From Acidobacteriota bacterium (GTDB taxonomy: Bacteria; Acidobacteriota; Terriglobia; UBA7540), in assembly GCA_021817045.1 (NCBI GenBank), contig JAKAWG010000005.1:1-64000 (forward strand): DNA of 64,000 nucleotides, given 5' to 3'. Shown one piece after another: positions 1 through 8,555 of the stretch. The notes beneath the pieces are model-generated. The model was not told where the DNA came from and ran no database searches. It saw only the letters and a program-made list of their open reading frames with translations. Position numbers and translations under genes: made by a program. Within the stretch, counting starts at the first letter, position 1. Each line of letters opens with the position of its first letter.

Positions 1-159
1 CTGCGGCCAGTGCCAGGATCAAGCGGGCGCGGAAAACGTCCCCGGCGGGAAATGTTCGAGACTTCGCGACCTGCATCCGCTCAGCTCGATCTTCGGTGGA
101 ACGTTTCACTACCGGTTGCTTGGGCATCCCCGCTTAGATACCCATCGATATACTTGCGC

Positions 160-896
160 TGCCAGTGGGGACAGCCGACTAGAGCAAAGAAACACGCAGA
201 AGTCTATTATTATGCCCAAGGCAGCTACCACACCGCCCACTTCGTAAACATGACGGTTCCTTTCAGCGCTGGCGGGCTTTATTCGACCACTCTCGATCCT
301 TACAGGTGGATCGCGCGGTCAGGGCAGGGAAGCTGATTCCAAGAAAGCTGTTGGATGAAATGCTCGCACCGCAGGTAGCCATAGGTTCTCCCGGCAAGGC
401 TTATTACGACTTTGGTTGGGTCATTTCAACCACATTCGGCCGAAAAGAAATCTCGCATGGTAGCGGCATCGAAGGTTTTACGTCGCTCAATAGCTGGTTT
501 TCTGATGACGACGCTTACGTGATTGTGCTCGACAACGTCACTTCAGCCGTTGTCGGTGGCGTAGCACACGAACTCGCAGCCATTCTGTCCGGCCAAAAAT
601 ACGAAATTCCCAAAGTGCACAAAGCCATTGCCCTCGGGCCAGCCCAGCTCGATAAGTTTGTGGGCCAGTACCAGCTTGCTCCCCAGTTCATTCTGACGGT
701 CAGGCGAAACGGCGATCAACTCAATACACAGGCGACGCATCAGGGGGTTGTTCCGATCTACCCGGAATCTCAGAACGAATTCTTTGCTAAGGTGGTCGAT
801 GCGCAGTTCAGTATCGTGTAGAATGCCGCCGGACGGGTGACTGGCCTCGTTCTTTATCAGAATGGGCGGAATCTGCCGGGAAAGAAGCTCAAGTAA
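160..896 (+). pseudogene. Decayed serine beta-lactamase-family hydrolase (C-terminal part)
   Basis: Remnant of a class C beta-lactamase/penicillin-binding-protein-like serine hydrolase. The family signature SAGGLYSTT followed by a DPYRW-like segment is readable in one frame up to about 305. The continuation (DRAVRAGKLIPRKLLDEML and on) is in another frame from 306, so a frameshift lies at about 303-309. The second frame then meets TAG at 819-821. Directly after it the same frame resumes with NAAGRVTGLVLYQNGR and ends in a natural TAA at 894-896, which is the expected family C-terminus. The SxxK active-site region would lie upstream; it is not readable here, and bases 1-160 match nothing I recognise. 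At least two independent lesions make this a pseudogene unless the assembly is wrong. Confidence 0.75.
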
Positions 897-1062
897 CGCC
901 AAGCTTGCGCCGAGTTTTAATTTTTGGGCGTCGCCTTGCGCGACTGAAACTTGGGACAGCGGTATGGGCGCGGCGTTGCATGGGACGATAGACGAGGACT
1001 GTACACACTTGGTTCATAATCGCCAAACTTATACGTGTGATTGAAGCTGGGAATTAACCTGA

Positions 1063-1108
1063 TTGACTTGTTCCAGGTGCTTTCATACACTCCCCCAAAC
1101 TGGGGGGT
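1063..1108 (+). promoter_or_regulatory. Sigma-70-type promoter of the EBP gene with palindrome at +1
   Basis: TTGACT (1063-1068), a 17-base spacer and TACACT (1086-1091) make a good -35/-10 pair about 40 bases before the ATG at 1132. A small inverted repeat, CCCCC-AAACT-GGGGG (1092-1106), covers the expected start of transcription and could be an operator or a 5' hairpin. Assigned by eye. Confidence 0.5.
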
Positions 1109-1131
1109 GAACTTGCGGAGTTACGGGAGCC

Positions 1132-2499
1132 ATGGCGAACCAACTGGTCATCATTGGCGCAGGAGATCCCGAGGCGACAGGGGGCTTTCGGAAGGTCCTG
1201 CCGCTGCAGCCGGACATCCGTTATGAATACTTTCCATGGGATTCGAATTGCTTGCAACAGCTCCGAAAAACTTTGGCACATCTTATTGTTGCGTGGGCAG
1301 TTCCCGAGAGCGTCTGGGCGCTTAGCTTTTTCGAGTGGCTGCGGGGCCACCCCCTGCACACTCCCATGCTGGCTGTCGTTGCGGAGAACGCCGAGTCCGG
1401 ACTCGTTAATTTGGCGTGCGAAGTGGCCGATGAGTTCATCTTTTGGCCTTTCCGCCACGATGAATTCCTGCGTCGCGTCAAACGCATCTTAGGAACGCCT
1501 CGTCAGGATGTGGAATCCGTGAGTGCGCTGCTAGCGCGGGAAAGAGGTCTGGCCCAACTGGTCGGGCGGGACCCGGCAATCCAGAGAGTTGTTGGGCAGA
1601 TTCCTCTTCTCGCGGAAAGCGACGCTCCCGTGATGATCTTGGGAGAAAGCGGCACAGGGAAAGAGCTATGCGCACGAGCGATTCATCATCTAAGTAAGCG
1701 TAGCAATTTCCCTTTCATCCCGGTGGAATGCGGCGCTCTCCCGGATCACCTGGTCGAGAACGAGTTGTTCGGCCACGCTCGCGGGGCGTACACCGACGCT
1801 CGGGCTGACCAAAAGGGCCTGGCTGCTATTGCTGAGGGCGGAACGCTCTTTCTGGACGAGATTGACGCACTCTCGATCGCGGCACAGGTGAAAGTGCTTC
1901 GCTTCTTGCAGGACGGCACGTATCGGCCGCTCGGGTCGGAAAAGTTCATCCAAGCGAACGTGCGGTTGATCTCCGCGAGCAATCGGGCGCTTGAACCACT
2001 AATCCAACAAGAGCGGTTTCGCTCGGACCTCTTTTTTCGCCTGAGTGTCTTACAACTCCACCTGCCTCCCCTTCGCGAGCGGCGAGTCGACATCGCCCTG
2101 CTGGCTAACCATTTTCTTACAGAGCTTGCCGCGGCGCAGGAGCGCTCTCCCAGAACGCTCACACCAGGAGCACTTAGAATTCTCGGAGAGCACCAGTGGC
2201 CCGGGAACGTTCGCGAGCTTCGTAACGTTATTCAGCAGGCCGTGGTCTTTTCATCCGGACCACAGATTCTCCCCAGTCACATCGCCCTTCGGATTTCAAA
2301 TTCCTCTGATTCCCCGGCCACAAATTTCCGCCAGCGCCGGCGACAAATCATCGAAGACTTCGAGCGACGCTATGTGGAAGAGCTCCTGCGGAAACATCGC
2401 GGCAACGTTACGCGTGCTGCGCGTGAAGCAGGAAAGGATCGCCGTGCTTTTGGCCGGTTGGCGAGAAAATACAAGATCGACCGTACAGCATATCTTTGA
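1132..2499 (+). CDS. Sigma-54-dependent transcriptional activator (NtrC/Fis family) with degenerate receiver
   Basis: A 455-residue bacterial enhancer-binding protein. Residues 1-120 fold-match a response-regulator receiver, but the phosphoacceptor Asp position reads LIVAW and the conserved Lys-Pro of strand 5 reads FWPF, so it should not be phosphorylated. The central AAA+ domain (about 145-370) has Walker A GESGTGKE (about 170-177), Walker B LFLDEID (about 238-244) and the arginine-rich FFRLSVLQLHLPPLRER segment. The sigma-54-contacting loop reads GAYTDA (218-223) instead of GAFTGA. A Fis-type helix-turn-helix (about 424-448, NVTRAAREAG) ends the protein. It stands directly upstream of an exopolysaccharide locus that has a palindrome and a sigma-54 promoter in front, so it is inferred to be that locus's activator. 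ATG is preceded by a weak GGAG. Confidence 0.9.
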   Translation: MANQLVIIGAGDPEATGGFRKVLPLQPDIRYEYFPWDSNCLQQLRKTLAHLIVAWAVPESVWALSFFEWLRGHPLHTPMLAVVAENAESGLVNLACEVADEFIFWPFRHDEFLRRVKRILGTPRQDVESVSALLARERGLAQLVGRDPAIQRVVGQIPLLAESDAPVMILGESGTGKELCARAIHHLSKRSNFPFIPVECGALPDHLVENELFGHARGAYTDARADQKGLAAIAEGGTLFLDEIDALSIAAQVKVLRFLQDGTYRPLGSEKFIQANVRLISASNRALEPLIQQERFRSDLFFRLSVLQLHLPPLRERRVDIALLANHFLTELAAAQERSPRTLTPGALRILGEHQWPGNVRELRNVIQQAVVFSSGPQILPSHIALRISNSSDSPATNFRQRRRQIIEDFERRYVEELLRKHRGNVTRAAREAGKDRRAFGRLARKYKIDRTAYL

Positions 2500-2542
2500 A
2501 TAAGCGGCAGCGGCGCTCGATGAGCATCGAAAGGAGGGGAAA

Positions 2543-2611
2543 ATGAGAACCACCGGTCCCTTTATGCGTCAGTGCAGGCTCCTACTGCTGCTACTGCGAA
2601 TTTCGCCATGA
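2543..2611 (+). CDS. Possible 22-residue leader peptide / small ORF
   Basis: ATG at 2543 is preceded by a near-perfect ribosome binding site (AAGGAGGGGAAA). It encodes MRTTGPFMRQC followed by six leucines and RISP, ending in TGA at 2609-2611. It begins 43 bases after the activator stop and its stop abuts the palindrome at 2611. It could be a leader peptide, a very small membrane peptide, or the relic of a signal-peptide-bearing gene. No family is recognised. Confidence 0.35.
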   Translation: MRTTGPFMRQCRLLLLLLRISP

Positions 2612-2630
2612 TGGGTCACTTTTGACCCAT
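2611..2630. promoter_or_regulatory. Probable enhancer (UAS) palindrome for the sigma-54 activator
   Basis: Perfect 8-bp inverted repeat ATGGGTCA-CTTT-TGACCCAT. It lies about 180 bases upstream of the sigma-54 promoter and about 110 bases after the activator gene. Dyads of this size at this distance are typical binding sites for Fis-type helix-turn-helix domains of enhancer-binding proteins. Binding itself is inferred. Confidence 0.6.
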
Positions 2631-2804
2631 CCCCGGGTTTACCGAGCCCACCACCGCAGGTCCTCGAAAATCCCTTCTATCGCGCGGGCATTGAACGAAC
2701 CTTCCAGGAAAGCGCCGGGGCAAAATGCACCCACCTCCAGATCCGAGTGAGTTGTACGGCCTCCATATCCCTCGGAACTTCAAGACGCTACCGAACTCAT
2801 CTTT

Positions 2805-2821
2805 ATGGAAGACCGATTGCT
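2805..2821 (+). promoter_or_regulatory. Sigma-54 (-24/-12) promoter of the exopolysaccharide locus
   Basis: ATGGAAGACCGATTGCT has the invariant GG (2807-2808) and GC (2819-2820) separated by exactly ten bases, with TTGCT at -12. The -24 half (TGGAAG) departs from TGGCAC. The expected start of transcription (about 2832) is about 17 bases before the first ATG (2849). The nearby activator gene and palindrome support the assignment. Confidence 0.6.
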
Positions 2822-2848
2822 AGCTAATCACGGTTTTGGGGGTTGTCA

Positions 2849-3169
2849 ATGCCGGACGCGACGCAAATGGCACGGGACGTTTTGAGCTACTTCTTGCGGA
2901 ATCCGCAGACGGCAGACAACCTCGAAGGTGTGGCGCGCTGGCGACTGCTCAGTCAAACCATTTACCGGAACGTTGAGGAAACAAATCAAGTTTTGGAGTG
3001 GTTGGTTTGCCAGGGATTCTTGTTGAAGATCACGCGCCACGGTTCAGAACCTGTCTTCTGCTTGAACCAAGCCAAGCGGTTCAGTGCCGAAGAGTTTTTG
3101 GCCGGGTCAGAAAGCGGGAAGCAAGGCGCGAGACGTAGGGGCAGCGCGCCGCACACTTCTGTGAAGTAG
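2849..3169 (+). CDS. Small winged-helix-like protein, first gene of the exopolysaccharide locus
   Basis: A 106-residue soluble protein with no named family that I recognise. Residues 1-75 look like a winged helix-turn-helix: a helix-rich start (ARDVLSYFLRNPQ), a helix pair around RWRLLSQTIYRNVEETNQVLEWLVCQG, then a short beta-wing (FLLKITRHGSEPVFCL). The C-terminal 30 residues are basic and low-complexity. ATG 2849 is preferred over TTG 2843 because GGGGG lies at proper spacing. Its place between the sigma-54 promoter and a NusG-like gene suggests a regulatory role. The alternative is a structural hypothetical. Confidence 0.65.
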   Translation: MPDATQMARDVLSYFLRNPQTADNLEGVARWRLLSQTIYRNVEETNQVLEWLVCQGFLLKITRHGSEPVFCLNQAKRFSAEEFLAGSESGKQGARRRGSAPHTSVK

Positions 3170-3241
3170 GGTTCGGGCAAGTGCGCTGCCGTTTGAGGGT
3201 TACAGGTGAATGGCGCTCTGTAACTCACGGGGCGAAGCTAT

Positions 3242-3796
3242 ATGCGGTTCGAATTGAAAAGCGAACCGAGCGCTGGCAGGCCGTGGTACGCAGTCTGCAC
3301 GCGTAACCAGCACGAAGCGACGGTGGCCAATGCGCTCGCTTGGAAGGGATTCGAAGTTTTTCTTCCCTCGTATTGCGCCACCCGTCGCTGGAGGGACCGA
3401 ACGAAGCACTTGAAGTTTCCGCTTTTTCCCGGCTACGTCTTCCTTCAGGGAAACATGGCCAAGCGCCTGGATATCCTCACAACACCGGGAGTTTGTCATC
3501 TCGTCGCGAGCGGAGGACGCCCGGCCGTTATATCTGAAAGTGAAATTCAGACAGTTCGTACGCTGGTCGATTGGGGGGACCATGTCAGAAGTCATCAGCT
3601 TCTCAAATGTGGTGACCGGGTGCGGGTCATGTGCGGACCACTTGAGGGTCTCGAGGGAATTCTTGTCCGTGAAAAGAATTCATCAAGACTGGTGATTACC
3701 ATCGATCTCGTTGGACAGTCCGTATCGGCAGAGGTCCACAGCTCTTCAGTGGAGCGGCTCACAGTCCGGCCTGCCAGGAGATGGCAATCCTCATGA
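3242..3796 (+). CDS. NusG/UpxY/RfaH-family transcription antiterminator
   Basis: A 184-residue NusG paralogue of the type that travels with capsule and exopolysaccharide operons. The NGN domain starts at about residue 15 (WYAVCTRNQHEATVANAL). It continues through FEVFLPSYCATRRWRDRTK and FPLFPGYVFLQ, the normal family signature. A KOW-like segment (CGDRVRVMCGPLEGLEGILV, about 118-140) closes it. Family members bind RNA polymerase and let it read through long polysaccharide operons. Being gene two of a run of about 18 kb fits that role. Its stop overlaps the next gene's start. Confidence 0.88.
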   Translation: MRFELKSEPSAGRPWYAVCTRNQHEATVANALAWKGFEVFLPSYCATRRWRDRTKHLKFPLFPGYVFLQGNMAKRLDILTTPGVCHLVASGGRPAVISESEIQTVRTLVDWGDHVRSHQLLKCGDRVRVMCGPLEGLEGILVREKNSSRLVITIDLVGQSVSAEVHSSSVERLTVRPARRWQSS

Positions 3797-4914
3797 GTCT
3801 GCACTGCAGAGTCTGTTTCACGGTTTTCACCGCCACGCTGATCGTTTGTCTGGTCGCCGCCGCCGCACGAGCCCAAAGGTTCTTGCCTATGAGGTCGGTT
3901 GGAGACTCGCCCGTGTCCTCGCCGAAGTCGGCAGGACGTGAGAGCCAGACTTACGTTATCAGCCCGGAAGACGTGCTCGATATCAAAATTTTCGATGTGC
4001 CTCAGCTCTCTGGGCAGTATCGCGTCAGCCCTGAGGGAACGATTGATTTTCCTCTATTGCCGGTTCCTATTCAGGCTGAGGGGCTCAGCCCGGAAGGTCT
4101 TTCCAAAGCGATTCGCGCGGCGCTTCAAACCCACGGCTTGATCACTGATCCGCAGATTACGGTTCAGATGATAAAGTCCCGATATCACTCCGTGGCCATC
4201 CTCGGAGCGGTAAAGAAGCCGCAACTTTATCCGGTTTTTGGCCATACGACGCTGCTGGACGTGTTAGCGCAGGCGCAGGGCCTGCGCGATGACGCTGGAA
4301 ACGTCGTCGTGATAACCCGCGGTGCGCCGATGGATGGCTGCGGTAACGTTGAGCGCGCGGGCCAACCGGGATGTGCGGGAGGCGCCATGCACAACGGTCA
4401 GGCGCAGGCCGCTGACCCGTATCGTTCGAAACTGGAGTCGAGCGTCTCAGCCGGAACAAACGCACGGACCATCAGCGTGGACCTAAAACGTCTGATGGAA
4501 ACCGGCGACCCACGGCTGAACGTGATCCTGTATCCCGGCGACCGTGTGCTTGTGACGCGCGCCACAGTGATTTACGTTGTCGGCGCAGTCAATCACCCAG
4601 AGGGATTTGCGATGAACAATGAGCACGGCCACCTCACCGTCCTCAAAGCCGTTGCGCTGGCCGAGGGCTTGAAGCCCACGGCAAAGCTAGACCGAACGGT
4701 GATTATCCGCGGACAGACGACTAAGCCAGGAAAGTCCCTTGAGCTTCCGATCAACTTGAAAGACATCTTGGCTGGCCGCGCTCTCGACCCGCGTCTACAG
4801 CCGAACGACATTCTCTTTGTTCCTGACAGTACTTCGCAGCAAGTTCTCCGCCGCGCCGCTGAAGCGGCGGTTCAGACGGCTTCCGGCGTCTTAGTGTGGA
4901 GAGTGCCGTTCTAG
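3793..4914 (+). CDS. Polysaccharide export outer-membrane protein (Wza-like, SLBB)
   Basis: A 373-residue exporter of the Wza/OtnA family. An N-terminal signal peptide ends near AAAARA-Q. The polysaccharide-export (Poly_export) domain starts at YVISPEDVLDIKIFDVPQLSG and runs to about residue 120. It is followed by two SLBB-type beta-grasp segments (around SVAILGAVKKPQLYPV and VIYVVGAVNHPEGFAM). No lipobox Cys is seen at the signal cleavage point. The protein would form the outer-membrane channel fed by the downstream Wzc-like kinase. ATG 3793 is chosen because it makes an ATGA overlap with the antiterminator stop; an in-frame ATG at 3781 is possible. An unusual glycine/alanine-rich insertion follows the first SLBB segment. 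Confidence 0.88.
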   Translation: MSLHCRVCFTVFTATLIVCLVAAAARAQRFLPMRSVGDSPVSSPKSAGRESQTYVISPEDVLDIKIFDVPQLSGQYRVSPEGTIDFPLLPVPIQAEGLSPEGLSKAIRAALQTHGLITDPQITVQMIKSRYHSVAILGAVKKPQLYPVFGHTTLLDVLAQAQGLRDDAGNVVVITRGAPMDGCGNVERAGQPGCAGGAMHNGQAQAADPYRSKLESSVSAGTNARTISVDLKRLMETGDPRLNVILYPGDRVLVTRATVIYVVGAVNHPEGFAMNNEHGHLTVLKAVALAEGLKPTAKLDRTVIIRGQTTKPGKSLELPINLKDILAGRALDPRLQPNDILFVPDSTSQQVLRRAAEAAVQTASGVLVWRVPF

Positions 4915-4994
4915 TGCTGTGAGTCACAACCGGGTTAGCAGACATAGTGCCGCTTTTTAGGGCAGCATCCGGGACTAAAGTCTGGATCTACACC

Positions 4995-7229
4995 ATGCCT
5001 GAACGTCAAATACCCGCAACCACCGATCACGATTCTCCCGTCCCGGACCACCGAGGGATCATGCCCTTTTCGGGAGCTTTGCCGATTTCGAGCGATACCT
5101 ACTCCTATTTGCGAGCTTACTGGCGAATTCTCCGTAACCGTCTGTGGGACATTGTAACGGTCACAGTAGCAGTGGTGGCGCTTGTAGCAATCATCTCCTT
5201 CAAGATGAAGCCCGTCTACCGCGCAACTTCGAGCCTTGAAGTCGATTCGGAGACACCGGCCATCCAATCTCTCAAAGACCTATACCGCAGCGCTCCGACG
5301 GACGATTCGTTTCTAGAGACACAATTGGACGTTCTCCGTAGCAACCTGCTGGCCTGGTCAACCATTCAGCAGCTCGGTCTCGGCAACCTTTCCGAGTTCA
5401 ATCCTAGCGTAAAACATGCCGGAGGCGAGTCCCCGAACAATTGGCGCTCCGAGCGCAGCGAGTTGCTACGAATGTTTAAGAAGCACTTGCACGTTGATCT
5501 CCTGCACGGCACCCGGATCGTGAAAGTCTCTTTTGAGAGTACCGATCCCACGCTCGCGGCGCGCGTGGTAAGAACACTCGTCGCGGGTTATACCAAATAC
5601 AATTTTCGCAAGACCTATGACGCGACACGCCAAGCGTCGGCATGGATGGAACGGCAATTAGACGAATTAAAGGCGCGCGTAGAGCAGTCGCAACAAGCGT
5701 TGGTCACTTACGAGCGGCAGAATGCTCTTGCCGGCGTCAACGACAATCAAAATATCGCGGAGCAAAATCTGGCGGAGCTCACCCGAGAACTGATTCTTGC
5801 CCAAAGTGAGCTAGCGCAAAAGCAGGCTCTTTTTGAGCTGGCGAAGACAAAGGGTTTCCCGGCTGGGCTCGTCACGAAGAGCGAGCTTCTCCGGCGTTTG
5901 GAGGAACAAAGAGCGGCGCTGAGTCTGGAATATCTTGAGGCCCTGGAACGATACGGCCCGAATTTCCCCAAGGTCGTTCGCCTCCGCGGTCAGTCTCACG
6001 AAATGGAAGCGCTGATCAAGGAGGCACGTGAGCGCGCGGTTGGAGAAATCCGAGACGAATACAACGCGGCGGCGAGGCGGGAAAACCTGCTCTCCGCCCA
6101 AGTGGCCGAACAAAAAACAGAAGTCGGTCAGGTGAACGAGCTGTTGATCCGGTATAACCTTCTCAAAGGGGAATTTGAGACCAACCAACACCTCTACGAA
6201 AACCTGCTTCAGCATCTCAAAGAGACCACAGTGGCGGCAGGAATGCGTGCCACGAACATTCACGTAGTTGACGCTGCGTTTCGACCCACCTCCCCGGTTC
6301 GGCCGAAAAAGCTATTCAACATTGCGATTGCGCTGATTGTTGGCGTCATCCTGGGGACGACGGTCGCTTTCACGCGAGAGGCGCTGGACAATGCCATCGC
6401 AGGCGTCGCTGACGTTGAGAGACTTACGGCCGCGCCTACCTTAGCTGTGATTCCTTCCGTCGAGCCAGCGCGCTTTGTGGCGAAGCTGAAGCGGATTAGC
6501 GACAACCACAAAGAGTGCTCTTCAGAGGCTGCGCTCGCCCTAGCGGTCGCTTGCGACCCAGCTTCGCCATTCTCCGAGTCGTATCGCTCGTTACGCACGT
6601 CGATTCGGCTTTCATTGGCACCGCGTCCGCCCCAGGTCATCCTGGTGACGAGCACGCAGTCCTCCGAAGGCAAGACCTGCACCTCGTTGAATCTGGCCCT
6701 GACGTTAGCTCAGTGCGGCAGTCGAACGCTCATTTTGGATGCCGACCTCCGGCGGCCAACAGTCGGACGGATGCTCGGCGTGTCAGCTAGTCCGGGACTC
6801 AGCAGCGTGCTGACAGGATCTCATAGTCTCGATGAAGCGCTCCAGCGGGCCGACGGCCTCTCGGGCTTGAGTGTGCTATCCTCCGGCCCGCGCCCGCCGA
6901 ACCCCGCTGAATTGCTGGCTTCCTCGGCGATGATCAAGCTTCTGGCAGAATCGCGACAGCGATTTGATCAGGTGATCCTGGACTCGCCTCCGCTAATGCC
7001 GGTTACTGACGCCACCATTCTCTCCTCGCTGGTTGACGGCGTGGTGGTGGTTATTGAGAGCAGCGTAACCGAGCGTGATGCCCTCGTTCGTGCCTTCCGG
7101 ATGCTTGAGACCGCAGGAGCGAAAGTCCTGGGAACCGTTGTTAACAAAGTCGATTTCAAGCGAGACGGGTGCTATGGGTCGTCTTACCGTGCCTATTATG
7201 GATCGCATAATTCGGACTCGGCGAACTGA
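4995..7229 (+). CDS. Wzc-like polysaccharide co-polymerase / BY-kinase
   Basis: About 744 residues fusing a Wzz chain-length domain to a bacterial tyrosine kinase. A first membrane segment follows DIVTVTVAVVALVAII. A long periplasmic coiled-coil stretch follows, with the GNVR-like region, then a second membrane segment (NIAIALIVGVILGTTVAF). The cytoplasmic kinase has Walker A SSEGKT (about 556-561), Walker A' ILDADLRRP (about 579-587) and Walker B VILDSPP. It ends in a tyrosine-rich tail (CYGSSYRAYYGS), the usual autophosphorylation cluster. It sets polymer length and gates export through the Wza-like protein encoded just upstream. ATG 4995 is chosen; GTG 4947 would add 16 unconserved-looking residues. 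Confidence 0.9.
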   Translation: MPERQIPATTDHDSPVPDHRGIMPFSGALPISSDTYSYLRAYWRILRNRLWDIVTVTVAVVALVAIISFKMKPVYRATSSLEVDSETPAIQSLKDLYRSAPTDDSFLETQLDVLRSNLLAWSTIQQLGLGNLSEFNPSVKHAGGESPNNWRSERSELLRMFKKHLHVDLLHGTRIVKVSFESTDPTLAARVVRTLVAGYTKYNFRKTYDATRQASAWMERQLDELKARVEQSQQALVTYERQNALAGVNDNQNIAEQNLAELTRELILAQSELAQKQALFELAKTKGFPAGLVTKSELLRRLEEQRAALSLEYLEALERYGPNFPKVVRLRGQSHEMEALIKEARERAVGEIRDEYNAAARRENLLSAQVAEQKTEVGQVNELLIRYNLLKGEFETNQHLYENLLQHLKETTVAAGMRATNIHVVDAAFRPTSPVRPKKLFNIAIALIVGVILGTTVAFTREALDNAIAGVADVERLTAAPTLAVIPSVEPARFVAKLKRISDNHKECSSEAALALAVACDPASPFSESYRSLRTSIRLSLAPRPPQVILVTSTQSSEGKTCTSLNLALTLAQCGSRTLILDADLRRPTVGRMLGVSASPGLSSVLTGSHSLDEALQRADGLSGLSVLSSGPRPPNPAELLASSAMIKLLAESRQRFDQVILDSPPLMPVTDATILSSLVDGVVVVIESSVTERDALVRAFRMLETAGAKVLGTVVNKVDFKRDGCYGSSYRAYYGSHNSDSAN

Positions 7230-8535
7230 GATCGGGCTTACCTCACGCTGGGGCGCTGTTCTCTTCATGATTGTCGTCGCGCTTTCCGCAGTTGTTCTTG
7301 CGTGGGAGGCTGTGCGGACAGCGGCCGCGGAAACTCTCGTGAACATCCACCGGTCTTCTTGCTTGCGGTGGGCTGTAGAACTGGATCCGAACAATCCGAG
7401 CGTACGCGACAAATTGGGACAATACTACCTTTACTCGATGAAAGGTGGCGACTTACGGGAAGCTATCCGGCAATTCCGGCGAGCGACTGAGCTGAGTCCC
7501 CAGAACGCAAATTACTGGTTGGACCTTTCCACGGGTTGCGGGTCGTCCGGGAATGAGGTGTGCGCACATTCGGCTTTCCGGCGCACGATTAAGCTCAGTC
7601 CCATGACACCGCGTTTCGAATGGGCTTGGGCGTTGCAACTTCTTGCAACGAACAGGAGCATGGAAGCGTTGCCGCACTTGCGACGCGTCCTGAAGCTGGA
7701 CGCCAGTTATGCTTCTCAGGTTTTCCGGGTGAGCCCATGGGCTCTGAATCATCCTCACACCGTTCTACAAAAGCTTTTGCCGGCTGCCAGTGGCAATCTG
7801 CTGAAACTTGACTATCTCAATTTCCTTTGCGCGCACGGCAAAACGGATTCCGCTTATTTCGAATGGACGCACGCCTTAGCCGGAGACAAATCTGTTCAGT
7901 TCGCCTCCATCCGAACTTTTCTCGACCAACTCATTGACCAGAAGCAGATCGCAGAAGCAACCACAGTGTGGCGGGATTTGGAAGGGTCGGGAATCATTCG
8001 GCACAGCAACGAAGCCGACAAAGGAAATTTAGTTTACAACGGCAACTTCACCAGTGCCCCTCTGAACGGCGGCTACGGCTGGCGCGTTCAGAAGTCTCCT
8101 TATCTTGCGCTGGCCTTCCGAAGCTTGCCGTCTTCGCGCGGAAATCATGGACTGCGCATCGACTTCATAGTGCCGAGGAATGACGAATTTCGACCTCTTT
8201 ATCAGTATGTGCCTGTGAATCCCCAAACCCCGTATCTGCTGAGCGCTCGCATGCAAAGCGCAAATATTTCTTCCGACAGCGGACCTCGCGTGCGCGTCGT
8301 TGACCCGCTCTGCGATGCGTGTCTCGACGTCTTGACGGAATCGTCAGTGGGCACGAGCGGCCCACACACGGTCAGCAGGAAATTTAAGACCGGTGAAAAC
8401 ACGCGGCTTGTTTGTCTTGAGGTTTGGCGGCCGCGCAGCGTGAATTTTCCGGCGGATATTACCGGGACATTTTGGCTTCAAGATGTTTCGTTGATAGCGC
8501 TGCCGAGACGGCCGCGGCAACGCTCGCTCAATTGA
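7198..8535 (+). CDS. TPR-containing membrane protein of the exopolysaccharide locus
   Basis: About 445 residues. One N-terminal membrane anchor (GAVLFMIVVALSAVVLAW) is followed by TPR-like helices (LRWAVELDPNNPSVRDKLGQYYL, then AIRQFRRATELSPQNANYWLDL). The C-terminal half has a carbohydrate-binding/jelly-roll-like look (LVYNGNFTSAPLNGGYGWRV, then a beta-rich stretch to WLQDVSLIAL). Such proteins are common beside Wzy-type genes, where a periplasmic TPR may organise polymer assembly. That role is inferred. The start is uncertain: ATG 7198 overlaps the kinase gene by 32 bases, and ATG 7174 is also in frame. Confidence 0.75.
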   Translation: MDRIIRTRRTEIGLTSRWGAVLFMIVVALSAVVLAWEAVRTAAAETLVNIHRSSCLRWAVELDPNNPSVRDKLGQYYLYSMKGGDLREAIRQFRRATELSPQNANYWLDLSTGCGSSGNEVCAHSAFRRTIKLSPMTPRFEWAWALQLLATNRSMEALPHLRRVLKLDASYASQVFRVSPWALNHPHTVLQKLLPAASGNLLKLDYLNFLCAHGKTDSAYFEWTHALAGDKSVQFASIRTFLDQLIDQKQIAEATTVWRDLEGSGIIRHSNEADKGNLVYNGNFTSAPLNGGYGWRVQKSPYLALAFRSLPSSRGNHGLRIDFIVPRNDEFRPLYQYVPVNPQTPYLLSARMQSANISSDSGPRVRVVDPLCDACLDVLTESSVGTSGPHTVSRKFKTGENTRLVCLEVWRPRSVNFPADITGTFWLQDVSLIALPRRPRQRSLN

Positions 8536-8555
8536 GCGAAATGGAACAGGAGTCG

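Larger units (their letters stand above)
2500..2848 (+). other. Regulatory intergenic region before the exopolysaccharide locus
   Basis: About 350 bases between the activator gene and the first structural gene. It holds a tiny ORF with a strong Shine-Dalgarno sequence, an 8-bp inverted repeat (probable activator site) and a GG-N10-GC sigma-54 promoter, each listed separately. No other gene is seen. Confidence 0.6.

Noticed and set aside
1092-1106. CCCCC-AAACT-GGGGG as a transcription terminator
   Set aside because: No T-run follows, and it coincides with the expected transcription start of the activator gene. An operator or leader hairpin is more likely.
2867-2885. TGGCACGGGACGTTTTGA inside the first structural gene as the sigma-54 promoter
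   Set aside because: It matches TGGCACG well at -24 but lacks GC at the required distance. The site at 2805-2821 has exact GG-N10-GC spacing and lies before the gene.
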